Translations under genes and position numbers: made by a program
The notes under the pieces: generated by a model
What the model saw: the letters and a program-made list of their open reading frames with translations, nothing else
What the model was told of the DNA's origin: nothing
Databases searched by the model: none
From: Lindgomyces ingoldianus
Taxonomy: Eukaryota; Ascomycota; Dothideomycetes; Pleosporales; Lindgomycetaceae
Direction: 5' to 3'
NCBI RefSeq assembly: GCF_010093535.1
Contig: NW_022985162.1
Location: 186,001-250,000, forward strand
DNA: 64,000 nt
Part shown: positions 55,929 to 64,000 of the stretch, in pieces
How positions within the stretch are numbered: position 1 is the stretch's first letter
How the letters are laid out: each line of letters begins with the position of its first letter

Positions 55929-57569
55929 ATGGTCTCCGCCGTGGATATCATCACCTACATCGGTATCCCACTCGCAGTCCTCGGCGTCCTCCCCACAATC
56001 TACACGTGTCTAAAATCCTTCTTCACACTTCGCGAAATCACGAAGACGTTGCATAGAAATGGGGTCATCGCGATTACGCGCAGCGCCCTGCTTTCCGGGA
56101 TCGTCGAGATTGAGATTCCGCGGAGGAGTATTATTCCCCTCGACCGCGGCGACCCGAAGTACTTTGCACTGAATGCCAGGCCGTCGAGTCTGAAGGGCGG
56201 GACATGGACGTTGTTCAATTGGAAAGAAATGGTTATTGGGGTTAAGAGTTATAGATTACAGTATCATGACGAGCTTTTGCAACCGCAGGCAGAGATTGAG
56301 TTTGAAGCGCTGATAGCTTTCTTGTTGGATAGAGGCGCTGTGCCAAGTAAAGAAGGATGGGCGGATCTGAGAGGGGCCGGGTTGTGGACACCTGCAGGGA
56401 CGAAGTTGTTGCTGAGTCCGGTGTCAGGAGAAGAAGTGTTAAGTGTGGCAATGAGTGATGATTCGGATGGGATACTGAGCTTGAGCTTGAATTGGCGCAG
56501 GGAGTGGGATCGAAGGAGCGCGGACAGTTTACCGCCATACTGGACGAGGGTAAATCCTCCCTCTGTGAAGGACGTAGATGTGCTGGCGAAGCTTAATGAG
56601 ATGGAGGCACCGCAGCAGGACGGGAAGAAAGAGGTGGATAAGAAGGGCGGATTTCTGGACGATGACAGCGCTGCGAGTGCTGTAAATGTAGGATCGAATT
56701 CCGCGGTAAGAGTTCGAATCGGCTCTGCCGGTATCCAGGAAGCATATGGAGAGGATGACGCAAAGCGAAAGTTGACTCTTCTCCACCTCCGCCCACCATC
56801 ATCATCTCACGACCCCACTGCCGGTTTCTGGTTCTGTTGCGCCGCGACCGCATACGAAGCCCCCCAAGGCGGCCTCTGGAGCTTCTCCATCCCAGAAGAC
56901 GTCCTCTCATTCGTACGCCAGGACACCGTACCATGCGGCGTCATGGTTCTCCTTGGCACGATGACCGACGACGAAGTCCCCACCTGGCGCACACCCTACG
57001 ACTACAAAGCCGAGCAGTTCGAAAAACATGTTAAGTTTATGGACCAAAGCCGACGAATGCAAGAAGAAAGCCGCATGCCACCAGAGCAGCGTGCTGCTGC
57101 GCAAAAGAAGCGTATGGAGCAGGACGCCATCGATTTCCACAACGAAGCTCGTCGCCGCCGCATGAAAGAAGAACAGCGTCGAGAATCTGAAATCCTAGAA
57201 GCTATGCAGAGCCAGAAGCTTCCGATAGCTATCGTCGCTGAGGCAAACCGTAAATGGATGGTCCAAAAATTCTCCCTCTCTGAAGAAATTCCTATCCTCT
57301 CCCTCGTCGAACAAACGATGTTTGGTATGGTGCAAGACAGTTCCTTTGCTAAACGTATATCGATCATGTTGGATCTATGGAAGAGTTGGGGGCAGTCGGG
57401 CGGGATGACGAAAGGGCATTATTTGGCGATTAAAGAGGACCAGGTCACTTTCGCGTTGGCGAGTTTTGTGTTGTTCGTGATTCGGAGTATGGTTAGTGAG
57501 CCAATGGGGAGTGTGGCTGGGGATTTACAGGAGTGCTTGAGGATCTGGAAGAAGGCTCGGCTGGGATGA
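55929..57569 (+). CDS. membrane-anchored fungal protein of unknown function
   Basis: Single exon, 546 residues, from ATG 55929 (MVSAVDIITYIGIPLAVLGV) in the context CACCATGG. In-frame sequence upstream has no better start. One transmembrane segment lies at about residues 7-25. A beta-rich domain follows (for example GIVEIEIPRRSIIPLDRGD and GGTWTLFNWKEMVIGVKSY). From about residue 370 there is a long charged coiled coil (RRRMKEEQRRESEIL). A hydrophobic stretch VTFALASFVLFVIRSM lies near 503-518. I do not recognise a named family. The topology suggests an ER or plasma-membrane protein with a large soluble part. Confidence 0.75.
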   Translation: MVSAVDIITYIGIPLAVLGVLPTIYTCLKSFFTLREITKTLHRNGVIAITRSALLSGIVEIEIPRRSIIPLDRGDPKYFALNARPSSLKGGTWTLFNWKEMVIGVKSYRLQYHDELLQPQAEIEFEALIAFLLDRGAVPSKEGWADLRGAGLWTPAGTKLLLSPVSGEEVLSVAMSDDSDGILSLSLNWRREWDRRSADSLPPYWTRVNPPSVKDVDVLAKLNEMEAPQQDGKKEVDKKGGFLDDDSAASAVNVGSNSAVRVRIGSAGIQEAYGEDDAKRKLTLLHLRPPSSSHDPTAGFWFCCAATAYEAPQGGLWSFSIPEDVLSFVRQDTVPCGVMVLLGTMTDDEVPTWRTPYDYKAEQFEKHVKFMDQSRRMQEESRMPPEQRAAAQKKRMEQDAIDFHNEARRRRMKEEQRRESEILEAMQSQKLPIAIVAEANRKWMVQKFSLSEEIPILSLVEQTMFGMVQDSSFAKRISIMLDLWKSWGQSGGMTKGHYLAIKEDQVTFALASFVLFVIRSMVSEPMGSVAGDLQECLRIWKKARLG

Positions 57570-57816
57570 GTGTGTTGGGTATGGTGAATGATACCGGCGT
57601 TGGCATGAGCATTCTTCACGATGGCGGGTGGATTGGGGTCGTTGAAGTTAATTTTTTTAGCTTGGGAAAGATGTTAGGATGCTATATGCATCATATATGG
57701 TTTGTCGTATGATAATGCATTGGTACTAGATAGCTAATGTATAAATTCTAATCCAACGCTCCTTTCGACCACTCCAAAAGCGATGCCAGCAACGCTCCGT
57801 TTCCAAGCTCAACTCA
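57570..57816. terminator. convergent 3' region
   Basis: About 250 bp between facing stop codons of the 546-residue and 187-residue genes. Nothing else recognised. Confidence 0.3.
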
Positions 57817-58380
57817 TCAAACCATGCTCCTCTCCTCCACCCTTGGCCCCAATTCCTCGTCATCCGCATCCCAAAGCACGTCCGGAGACCTCGAATTCGA
57901 AGGCATGGCCTCTTCCTGCCATCCCCATCCATGCGAATTCCATAATGTCATCGGCCTCACTTCCTCGCCTCGTCTCCGCTCTTCCTCCGCCGCCACCGTC
58001 TCCCGGTCCACAAGCGGATCCTCCCCTTCCCCTTCCCCCTCTACCCTTACTCTAACAGCCTGCTTCCCCTTCCTCTTCCTCCGCAACTCCCTCCTCGCCT
58101 CCTGCAGCATAATAAGCGGATTCAGACTCGTCCTGCTCCTTGCCGAATCCCTCGAAGCAGGAGCCTGCGCAGCAGGCTTAGGCTTTGGGACTACGTTGCG
58201 GACGTCGAGTTCTATTTCACTTCGGATATGATCTTCGCGACGTTGTTGGATGCGGGCTTTGTTGCGGTGGTAGAGGTGTGCTTTCTGGAGATAGTAAATG
58301 CTGCCGAGGATGAGGCCGAGGAGGAGCGCCAGGGGTGGGGCTGTGAAGAGGAGGGTTGGGAGGAGGAGGATGGGGTCCAT
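57817..58380 (-). CDS. small single-pass membrane protein of unknown function
   Basis: Single exon, 187 residues from ATG 58380. Residues 5-30 (LLLPTLLFTAPPLALLLGLI) form a strong N-terminal transmembrane anchor, followed by a basic helix (YHRNKARIQQRREDHIRSE). The remainder is charged and low-complexity with Arg/Glu/Gly runs and ends DVLWDADDEELGPRVEERS. The layout suggests a cytoplasmic tail on an ER- or mitochondria-anchored protein. No family is recognised. Part of the coding strand is strongly purine-biased, so confidence is moderate. Confidence 0.6.
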   Translation of the reverse strand: MDPILLLPTLLFTAPPLALLLGLILGSIYYLQKAHLYHRNKARIQQRREDHIRSEIELDVRNVVPKPKPAAQAPASRDSARSRTSLNPLIMLQEARRELRRKRKGKQAVRVRVEGEGEGEDPLVDRETVAAEEERRRGEEVRPMTLWNSHGWGWQEEAMPSNSRSPDVLWDADDEELGPRVEERSMV

Positions 58381-58843
58381 GGTGGGTTATGGAAATACTA
58401 GCGCACTATTACCTACGCAGTCCCCCGAGAAAGATGGCTTTGTAGATTGTAGATAGTGTAGTCTACAGTAGGTTTGTGCTTAAGTCGTTGTAATACGGTG
58501 TTGTGGTTTAAATGACGGAGGCCTTTTATCTATAGTGTAGCTCCACAGTAAGAAAAGTAGAACACCAATATAGATTTGCGAGGTGCGTTGTCCGGGAATG
58601 ATGAGCGAGTCTCGGTGACCGCTGCAATTCATCCTTGATTTTCTACCATGGAAGTGCACTTCGCAGGCCAGAAACATAGCCTTTTTTGATCATGGTAAGG
58701 GTATATTTGTGACTAAGCAACGACTGTGACGACAGAATTCGCATAACTTGAGCATGTTGTCGCAGGTTCGAGGTATGTCGCGTTCATGTGGACTCGCGAA
58801 GTCCAGGCACTGACCCTTAAAGGTCGGAAATAGCCACATAATG
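58381..58843. other. intergenic, no gene recognised
   Basis: Contains an imperfect direct repeat around ATAGTGTAG...ACAGTA (58450 and 58529). Otherwise nothing was seen. Confidence 0.35.
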
Positions 58844-61321
58844 CTAAGAAAACCAATCTTGGTTCTCCGGCAAGTCTAAGAATCCGTTGCTTAATCCTTG
58901 GGTCCAATCAATGAAGTTGGTCATGTCTAGGTCCGGGTCTCCTTGAGCAAAACTTGTCGGAGTATGGTGCAAATGCCTCTCCTCAAAGGCATTATTGAAT
59001 CCAACACCAGCCTGATTCAACTCGGGATTTTCGTTATTAGAATCAGCTGACATCCCTTCATTCCCTAACTCATTGAAAGGATCTGGCTCTGAGTAATGGG
59101 AGCTCGCTTCGTTTAGTGATCCTGGAGAAACGTACCCGGAATCCTTTTCCTCATTTGAAGAAGAAGGTTCTCTTGGTTGGCTGATATTTCGTGAAAACCT
59201 AGGCGACTCCATGGTTCCGTCCTGGTGTAGGCATGTAGTATGGATGGAATTAGGGAGCGCGTGGTTGTGTGCGTGGTTTGACTGAGCGGGGCTTAACAAA
59301 TGCTGAGTAGGGCTTGAAATCAACACAGGGGAAGTATCGGTATTAGGATCCTGCCCATGGAGAATTCTTTGTGTGTTTCGGAGTAGTTCCGGGATCCGAC
59401 TATTGAGCCTTTCGCTCACAGCTCTAATCTCCTCTTCCACAACTCTTTTGAGTTCTTTTTCCATGATGGTAACGAACTGGTTTCGGTATACCTCTTCGGA
59501 GCTTGTAAAAGTAGACCCGAAGTCATAGACTAAGCTCTATTAGTGGATTATGGGGTAGAAAGGTGAGACCTTGACACTAACAAGGGGAAGGAATGTGGGA
59601 CTCGTCTTCAACGGCGAAAATGAACTTGTATACACCTCTCCACTTGTCACGTTGTGACTGACCCCGTTGAGAGAGCTTGCGAAGTCCTTCAATTTGATCT
59701 TGGGAGATCCCATCGCTGCTTTGACTCCACCGGAAGGATGGAGAAGGGCTGTCTTTTAGCTCACACTGATCGACTGATTTCAGGTGCTCGGTTAATCCCC
59801 GATGATCCTGCACATCGATTTTGCATCGTGGACATACAAGTGGTAGAGTATGCGCTCGATAAATGTGTTCCCTGTTATCAGTTAGCTTAATCTTTCAAGA
59901 CGTAAGTAAAAGACACTATATACTTTACTCGGTGAACAGTGTCCCAACCTGGCCCGGAACAAGAGCCACGCATATGGGCAGTGGGGTCTTTCTTGAAAAA
60001 AGGACATGCAAGGCGAAGGTCGTGCCCAGTTTGGCACGGCTTACCTTGGCCATTCCGTCGGCGCCGCTTTGTTGGCGTCTCTTCGTTATCAGTATTATCA
60101 CTACCATCATCTGGGGCCTTTCGTTTCCCGGCTTTGCGAGAATTACGTGGTGTTAAAGACAACCGATTTTCCATGTTTCCACTTGTTCCTTCTGTATTGG
60201 GGCCTTTCGGATGATGTTTGAATCCACCTGCTTCCATATACCATCTTATGAATTTTCGCATTGCATTTTCCACTAGCACTTGTCGAGTATCTAACATCAT
60301 CCTAGATACCATAGAATATTCGTTATCGACATCACCATTATCACTAGTGCTGCTACCTGTATGTGATAGTCCCGAATTTTCGTTTTCGACAGGGTTGGGC
60401 AACATTTTGCACTGAGTCTGAGCAATGGAATCTCTTTGTTGCTGCTCTGATTTCATCAAGGCCACTGAAATACCATTTTCATCATCTGGCTTAGGCGTTG
60501 TGTAGTATTTCGAGGAAGCTCTTTCGAGACCTGGGCGAAAAGACACCTGATGACTACGTTTAGTCAAGCATAGATAATATCAAGATGTAAGAGTAGTCTC
60601 AATGACATACCGGGGTGGATCCATAAGATGGATATTGGATAATGGAATGAAGGAACGGGATTCGAGGGCTTTCCTCAGGAAGAGGACTTAGAGGGGAGAG
60701 TCTAGGGGAACCTGGTATACGGTCCATGCCCATTTGGCCATGATTGTCCGCAGCGTCAAAAATACCGATCCCAAGGCCGATTCCCAGACAGATCCCACTG
60801 TCGCCGAGATAAGCGCCTTTTGCATTTTGCGTGGATCGGTAAGCCTGTGACAAATTTTTAAGCCCCCTTTCCATGCACTTCTGCTCCACCAACTCCCATT
60901 CCTCGCCAACTCGAGCCGCTAAAATACTCCAGATTTGCTGCCGGACTTCCATGTAAGCTAGAGCAAGGATATCTAACCTAATACCATCTTTCTCTTCTGG
61001 GGTATGCCTATCCATTAATATTTCATATCGCTTACGACATTCATTTGGCGATTTAGAAGGGAGTTGCAGAGGTACAATTTGGTTCCAATGGAGTCCTTGA
61101 GCCCGTGCAGCAAGAAGAGTCTCATCATCTTTTGCTGACCATGAGGAACTCCATGGCCTGTGTCCAGATATAGCTATGGACGGCAATGTATTTGCCTCTT
61201 TACTATCTGGAGGCGAGCTGGTACCATGAAGCAAAGTGCTCTGGTGAGAGATTATGGGAAGGTCGAAGGGTGCTCCAAGGCTGGGATCGCGTCTACTAGG
61301 CCTCGTGCATTCCTTAGGCAT
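58844..61321 (-). CDS. putative transcription factor: Myb/SANT domain joined to fungal C2H2-like zinc finger
   Basis: Four exons: 61321..60611, 60546..59924, 59871..59582 and 59529..58844, encoding 769 residues. The start MPKECTRPSRRDPSLG is followed by a Myb/SANT-like domain (WSAKDDETLLAARAQGLHWN, then PNECRKRYEIL) at residues ~80-130. After a polar linker comes a fungal zinc-finger region at ~415-480: RLACPFFKKDPTAH, GPGWDTVHRVKEHIYRAHT, CPRCKIDVQDHRGL. The tail has a helix (ELKRVVEEEIRAVSERL) and ends acidic, DWFS. The join between the Myb part and the zinc-finger part rests on a 64-nt intron with GTATGT donor and CAG acceptor in phase; without it the Myb frame stops 12 nt later. Two adjacent genes remain possible. 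A nuclear DNA-binding role is inferred. Confidence 0.68.
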
Positions 61322-62729
61322 AATTGTTATGGAGAATCCCAGAGAGGAAAATTGAGTAGCGTGAGCTGACCTGTTAAATGGTAAGTTAAATTGGTAAATG
61401 AAAGTAGTGGAAGGTTGTGAAGGATACACAGGCAGGGAAGTTAAATTTCCAAAACTTTGAATAATACAACTTGAAAATAACGCGCTCGAGGACAAAATAC
61501 ACAACACTAATGGGAGGTGTAGAATTCAGACGTAAAGAGGAAGCTATGAAACCTAGCAAGTATGAGCGAGGGATGGTGTGTTGAGATCGGGTGGAACGCG
61601 GGGCGGCTAGCTATTAAAATGGGGTATGTTTACCAGAGCAGAATGCAGCGCGCACAAGATGCGCGAAAGTTGCGCACAAGGCTGCGCGGAATATATGCCA
61701 AAGGTGCGCAGATGGGCGCAAGGCTGCTGCAGGCATCAACTTCAACCTCCCTTCATCCAATAGGGTCCATAGCTTTATCGGACCAATCAACATTCAACCA
61801 TGAAAGAAGTCTCACATTTCTCTGCCTAACTATATATGAATGTATCCTAAGGGGACTTTCCTTCTGGGAAGGCTTCGATAGAGTTCTCGAAGATCTTCGC
61901 TGTGGTATGGCATGGCTCACTACGTGCGGAAGCAAATTCTCTGAGATGTGGAACTTAAATGTCGATTAATGTGGCCAGGGAGTGACGGATAAGATTTACA
62001 GACACAAATAAGTCATTTTGGAATGAGAGCCTGAAGCTAAACTAAAACTTGATACTTACAAAAACGCCATGAGTTGCTAATTTTGTGAAAAGAATTTGCG
62101 CCTACCAGCTGGACTGGGCCACGGAGTCTTCATACTGTTGAAGCTAGGATTGAAGCTAGGATTGCTTATGGAATTCAACTCTAGAGAATATTTGAGTCCT
62201 CAAAGGGATTAGGAAAACTAAAGTCCATTTTCTGCTTCTAATCTTAGTAGTCCGGATTTATGGTTCTCTCCTCTGGAAACACGAGAGGCTGGTATTATTG
62301 AAGCTGATGGGACGGCCACAAAGACGAAGCGAATTCCAGAGGTATTGCGGTGGGGTTGCGGTCTAGCGGGTTGGAGAGGTTGAAAGTTGGGACGTTGGCA
62401 GGATATGGTTAGCGAAGTCGGGAGCAAGCTGTTCCCTGCTCAGGGGTTGGAGTTGGTGCGTCCTCGGGAAGAACTGCATGGGTTTCCTCGTGAAGTGGTG
62501 CCGTAGTCTTCGTTTCCAGATTGAATATCCTCAGGTCTTCTGATAATACAGCTGAAACATGTCCCCAGTCTTTCCCTCTGTCTTCTTTGCTAGAAAAGAG
62601 TTGTTTGGGCACTTTCAAGTTTGCCTGGATAGGTTCTGACAGAGGCCCGCGCCTGTTGGGATGGCTAGCTGGTCCAGCGCTCTCGTGGTGAACAGGTGTT
62701 TCCTGCGATGTACCCATATCAAACGAATT
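61322..62729. promoter_or_regulatory. upstream region of the Myb/zinc-finger gene with TGCGC cluster
   Basis: About 1.4 kb without a supported gene. At 61645-61735 the sequence packs six TGCGC/GCGCA motifs into about 90 bp, some 330 bp upstream of the start codon. Reverse CCAAT boxes lie near 61756 and 61781. A 12-bp unit is tandemly doubled at 62138-62161. A minus-strand frame at 62409-62717 may be the tail of the adjacent pseudogene. Confidence 0.4.
62138..62161. repeat. 12-bp tandem duplication
   Basis: The unit TTGAAGCTAGGA occurs twice in succession. Confidence 0.85.
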
Positions 62730-63445
62730 TTAGCTGTGCATGTGCCTGTGAGACGCAAAGCTCAATAAGTCGGAGTGAAAATCATATGAAGTGGTGTTGA
62801 CTCTATCAGCCGCAGTTGTCTCGTCTAACAAGATACTTTCCGTGCTGCTGAAAATTTCTGCAATTTGACGTCCCAATCTTTCACCCAAAGCCTTCATTTC
62901 TTCATCGATTAACTTTCTCAATTTCAACTCCATAATGGTTCGAAACCTTTCGTTATGAGAGCTTTCATAGCTTCGAGTAGGAGGCGAGCTAGGAGCCGTC
63001 ATTGAATAATTGTAGACTATGTAATGTAAGCATTGTAGGACATGTAAAGTTACAAGGGTAACTAGCATAGAGAAGGTGTCGAAGATTCACCCACTGTGGG
63101 AAAGATGAATTTGGAAACTTCCCCCCAATCCTTGAACTCCGATGCAGCACGTTGGCCTAGTTTGCGGGGCTATTGTCCTCGCTCATAGGAAATATCATCG
63201 GTAGAGATTATTTGTGGCGATGCCGATTTTCTTTTTGGCTCGCACTCACCTTCTACCTTCAAGTGTAGCCGCAGCTCGTCGTCATATGTGACCGTCACAT
63301 GACAACGTGGGCAAAAAAGCGGTTAGACATGTACTCGATGCATTTTCTCTCTGGATTTTGCCAATAAGTGCCTCACTTAACGCGATGGGCGTTGTCCCGC
63401 CCAGGGCCAGATTCCAATATTCACCATCTCGGCCTCGCCTTCCTG
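62730..63445 (-). pseudogene. decayed paralogue of the zinc-finger gene
   Basis: The minus strand shows ESGPGRDNAHRVK (about 63.4 kb). After an intron (GTGAGG donor, CAG acceptor) comes EKMHRVHV, an in-frame TAA, PLFCPRCHVTVTYDDELRLH and then a tail with FRTIMELKLRKLIDEEMKAL. These align in order with GPGWDTVHRVK, EHIYRAHT, CPRCKIDVQDHRGLTEH and VTIMEKELKRVVEEEIRAV of the neighbouring Myb/zinc-finger gene. The TAA sits where Gln would fit, consistent with CAA to TAA. Trp is replaced by Arg in the GPGWD motif and another stop lies upstream. It is a local duplicate now decayed, and its 5' part may lie further upstream or beyond the window. Confidence 0.7.
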
Positions 63446-64000
63446 GTTACTCTCTGTCTCTTCATTCAACGCGTTATACCTGCACCATTTATGGGCGGTT
63501 AATCCGGGAGTCGAGCTTATCTGAAGCAAGAGTAAGTGGTGATCGGACATCGTAGATCAATCACGAAGGCTTACCGGACTCTTCGTTTTGCTCTTACTTA
63601 GTTTGCGTGACTCCAATCTGTTCAACTATGCTTTCTCATTCCCCACTCCTTGAAAACGTAGCCCCTAGATTTGTAACTGCGGCCTTAATATTTTGGATGA
63701 TTGAGTAAGATATATATAGTAGCTTTCATGAAGCAACAACAATGGAGTGACACAATAACAGGAATTAAGAAAGGAGCAGGTAAAGCTCGGTGTACAAGGA
63801 GATGAAGCCACTGATCTAAGATTTCCAATTTCAGTTACCCCAAATTAAGTCCTCCACTTCGGGCACCTTAATTTGAGATTAAGGACGGCGTACACTTTTT
63901 TCTCTCTCGGCTTTGCCTAAACATGTTCTATATATTGCATTGGAAAATTCAACTCATTATAAAGCTACTGAAACTGAATTTCCTCCCCCAATTTCTGCCT
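63446..64000. other. intergenic or further remains of the paralogue
   Basis: No clear frame was recognised. Short minus-strand pieces may be eroded coding sequence upstream of the pseudogene. Confidence 0.3.

Overview
The window comes from the nuclear genome of a filamentous ascomycete (Pezizomycotina). The evidence is the compact gene layout with 48-95 nt introns (GTA/GTG donors, CTAAC/CTGAC-like branch sites), fungal-type Set9, Pik1, Utp16, FHIP and DUF4470 proteins, NLR-type STAND genes and Fot1/pogo transposon relics whose stops look like C-to-T changes. The style of several lineage-restricted proteins suggests Leotiomycetes, but that is only an impression.

Layout. 1-0.9 kb: 5' part of a STAND/NB-ARC gene, with a miniature inverted-repeat element in its upstream region. 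1.8-6.3 kb: isochorismatase-like hydrolase, a mitochondrial Sel1/TPR-type protein and a divergent Utp16-like nucleolar protein. 6.6-7.7 kb: dead Fot1/pogo transposase. 9.3 kb: tRNA-Val(CAC). 10.5-14.3 kb: two uncharacterised genes. 15.5-20.8 kb: a dense housekeeping block made of Pin1/Ess1, Rpb9, mitochondrial uL14m and Set9. 21.6-31 kb: a secreted Cys-rich protein, an AIF-like FAD oxidoreductase and Pik1. 31-32.7 kb: an Rmd1/Rmd8-type DUF155 protein. 33.6-43.5 kb: a segment bounded by 45-bp inverted repeats with TA at both outer edges, holding a decayed pogo-like transposase, a SMYD-like SET gene with an in-frame TGA and an intact DUF4470 gene. 43.9-47.9 kb: a small unknown protein and the FHF-complex protein FHIP. 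49 kb: a decayed NLR N-terminal gene. 49.9-53.9 kb: a DUF4336 protein, exosome Rrp45 and spliceosomal Cwc15. 54.8-58.4 kb: a glycine-rich repeat protein resembling stress proteins and two membrane-anchored unknowns. 58.8-63.5 kb: a large gene that appears to join a Myb/SANT domain to a fungal zinc-finger region, followed by a decayed paralogue of the zinc-finger part.

Most genes are unrelated housekeeping functions (transcription, RNA decay, splicing, ribosome biogenesis, phosphoinositide signalling, dynein cargo transport). Several core genes sit head to head with short shared promoters (Sel1-like/Utp16, Pin1/Rpb9, uL14m/Set9, Rrp45/Cwc15). The accessory character is concentrated at 1-1.6 kb, 6.6-7.7 kb, 33-44 kb, 48-50 kb and 58-64 kb. 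The strongest candidate for something new is the roughly 9.9-kb inverted-repeat-bounded segment carrying two chromatin/MYND-associated gene families. Gene models were built by eye from reading frame, splice sites and recalled family sequence, so splice sites are predictions.
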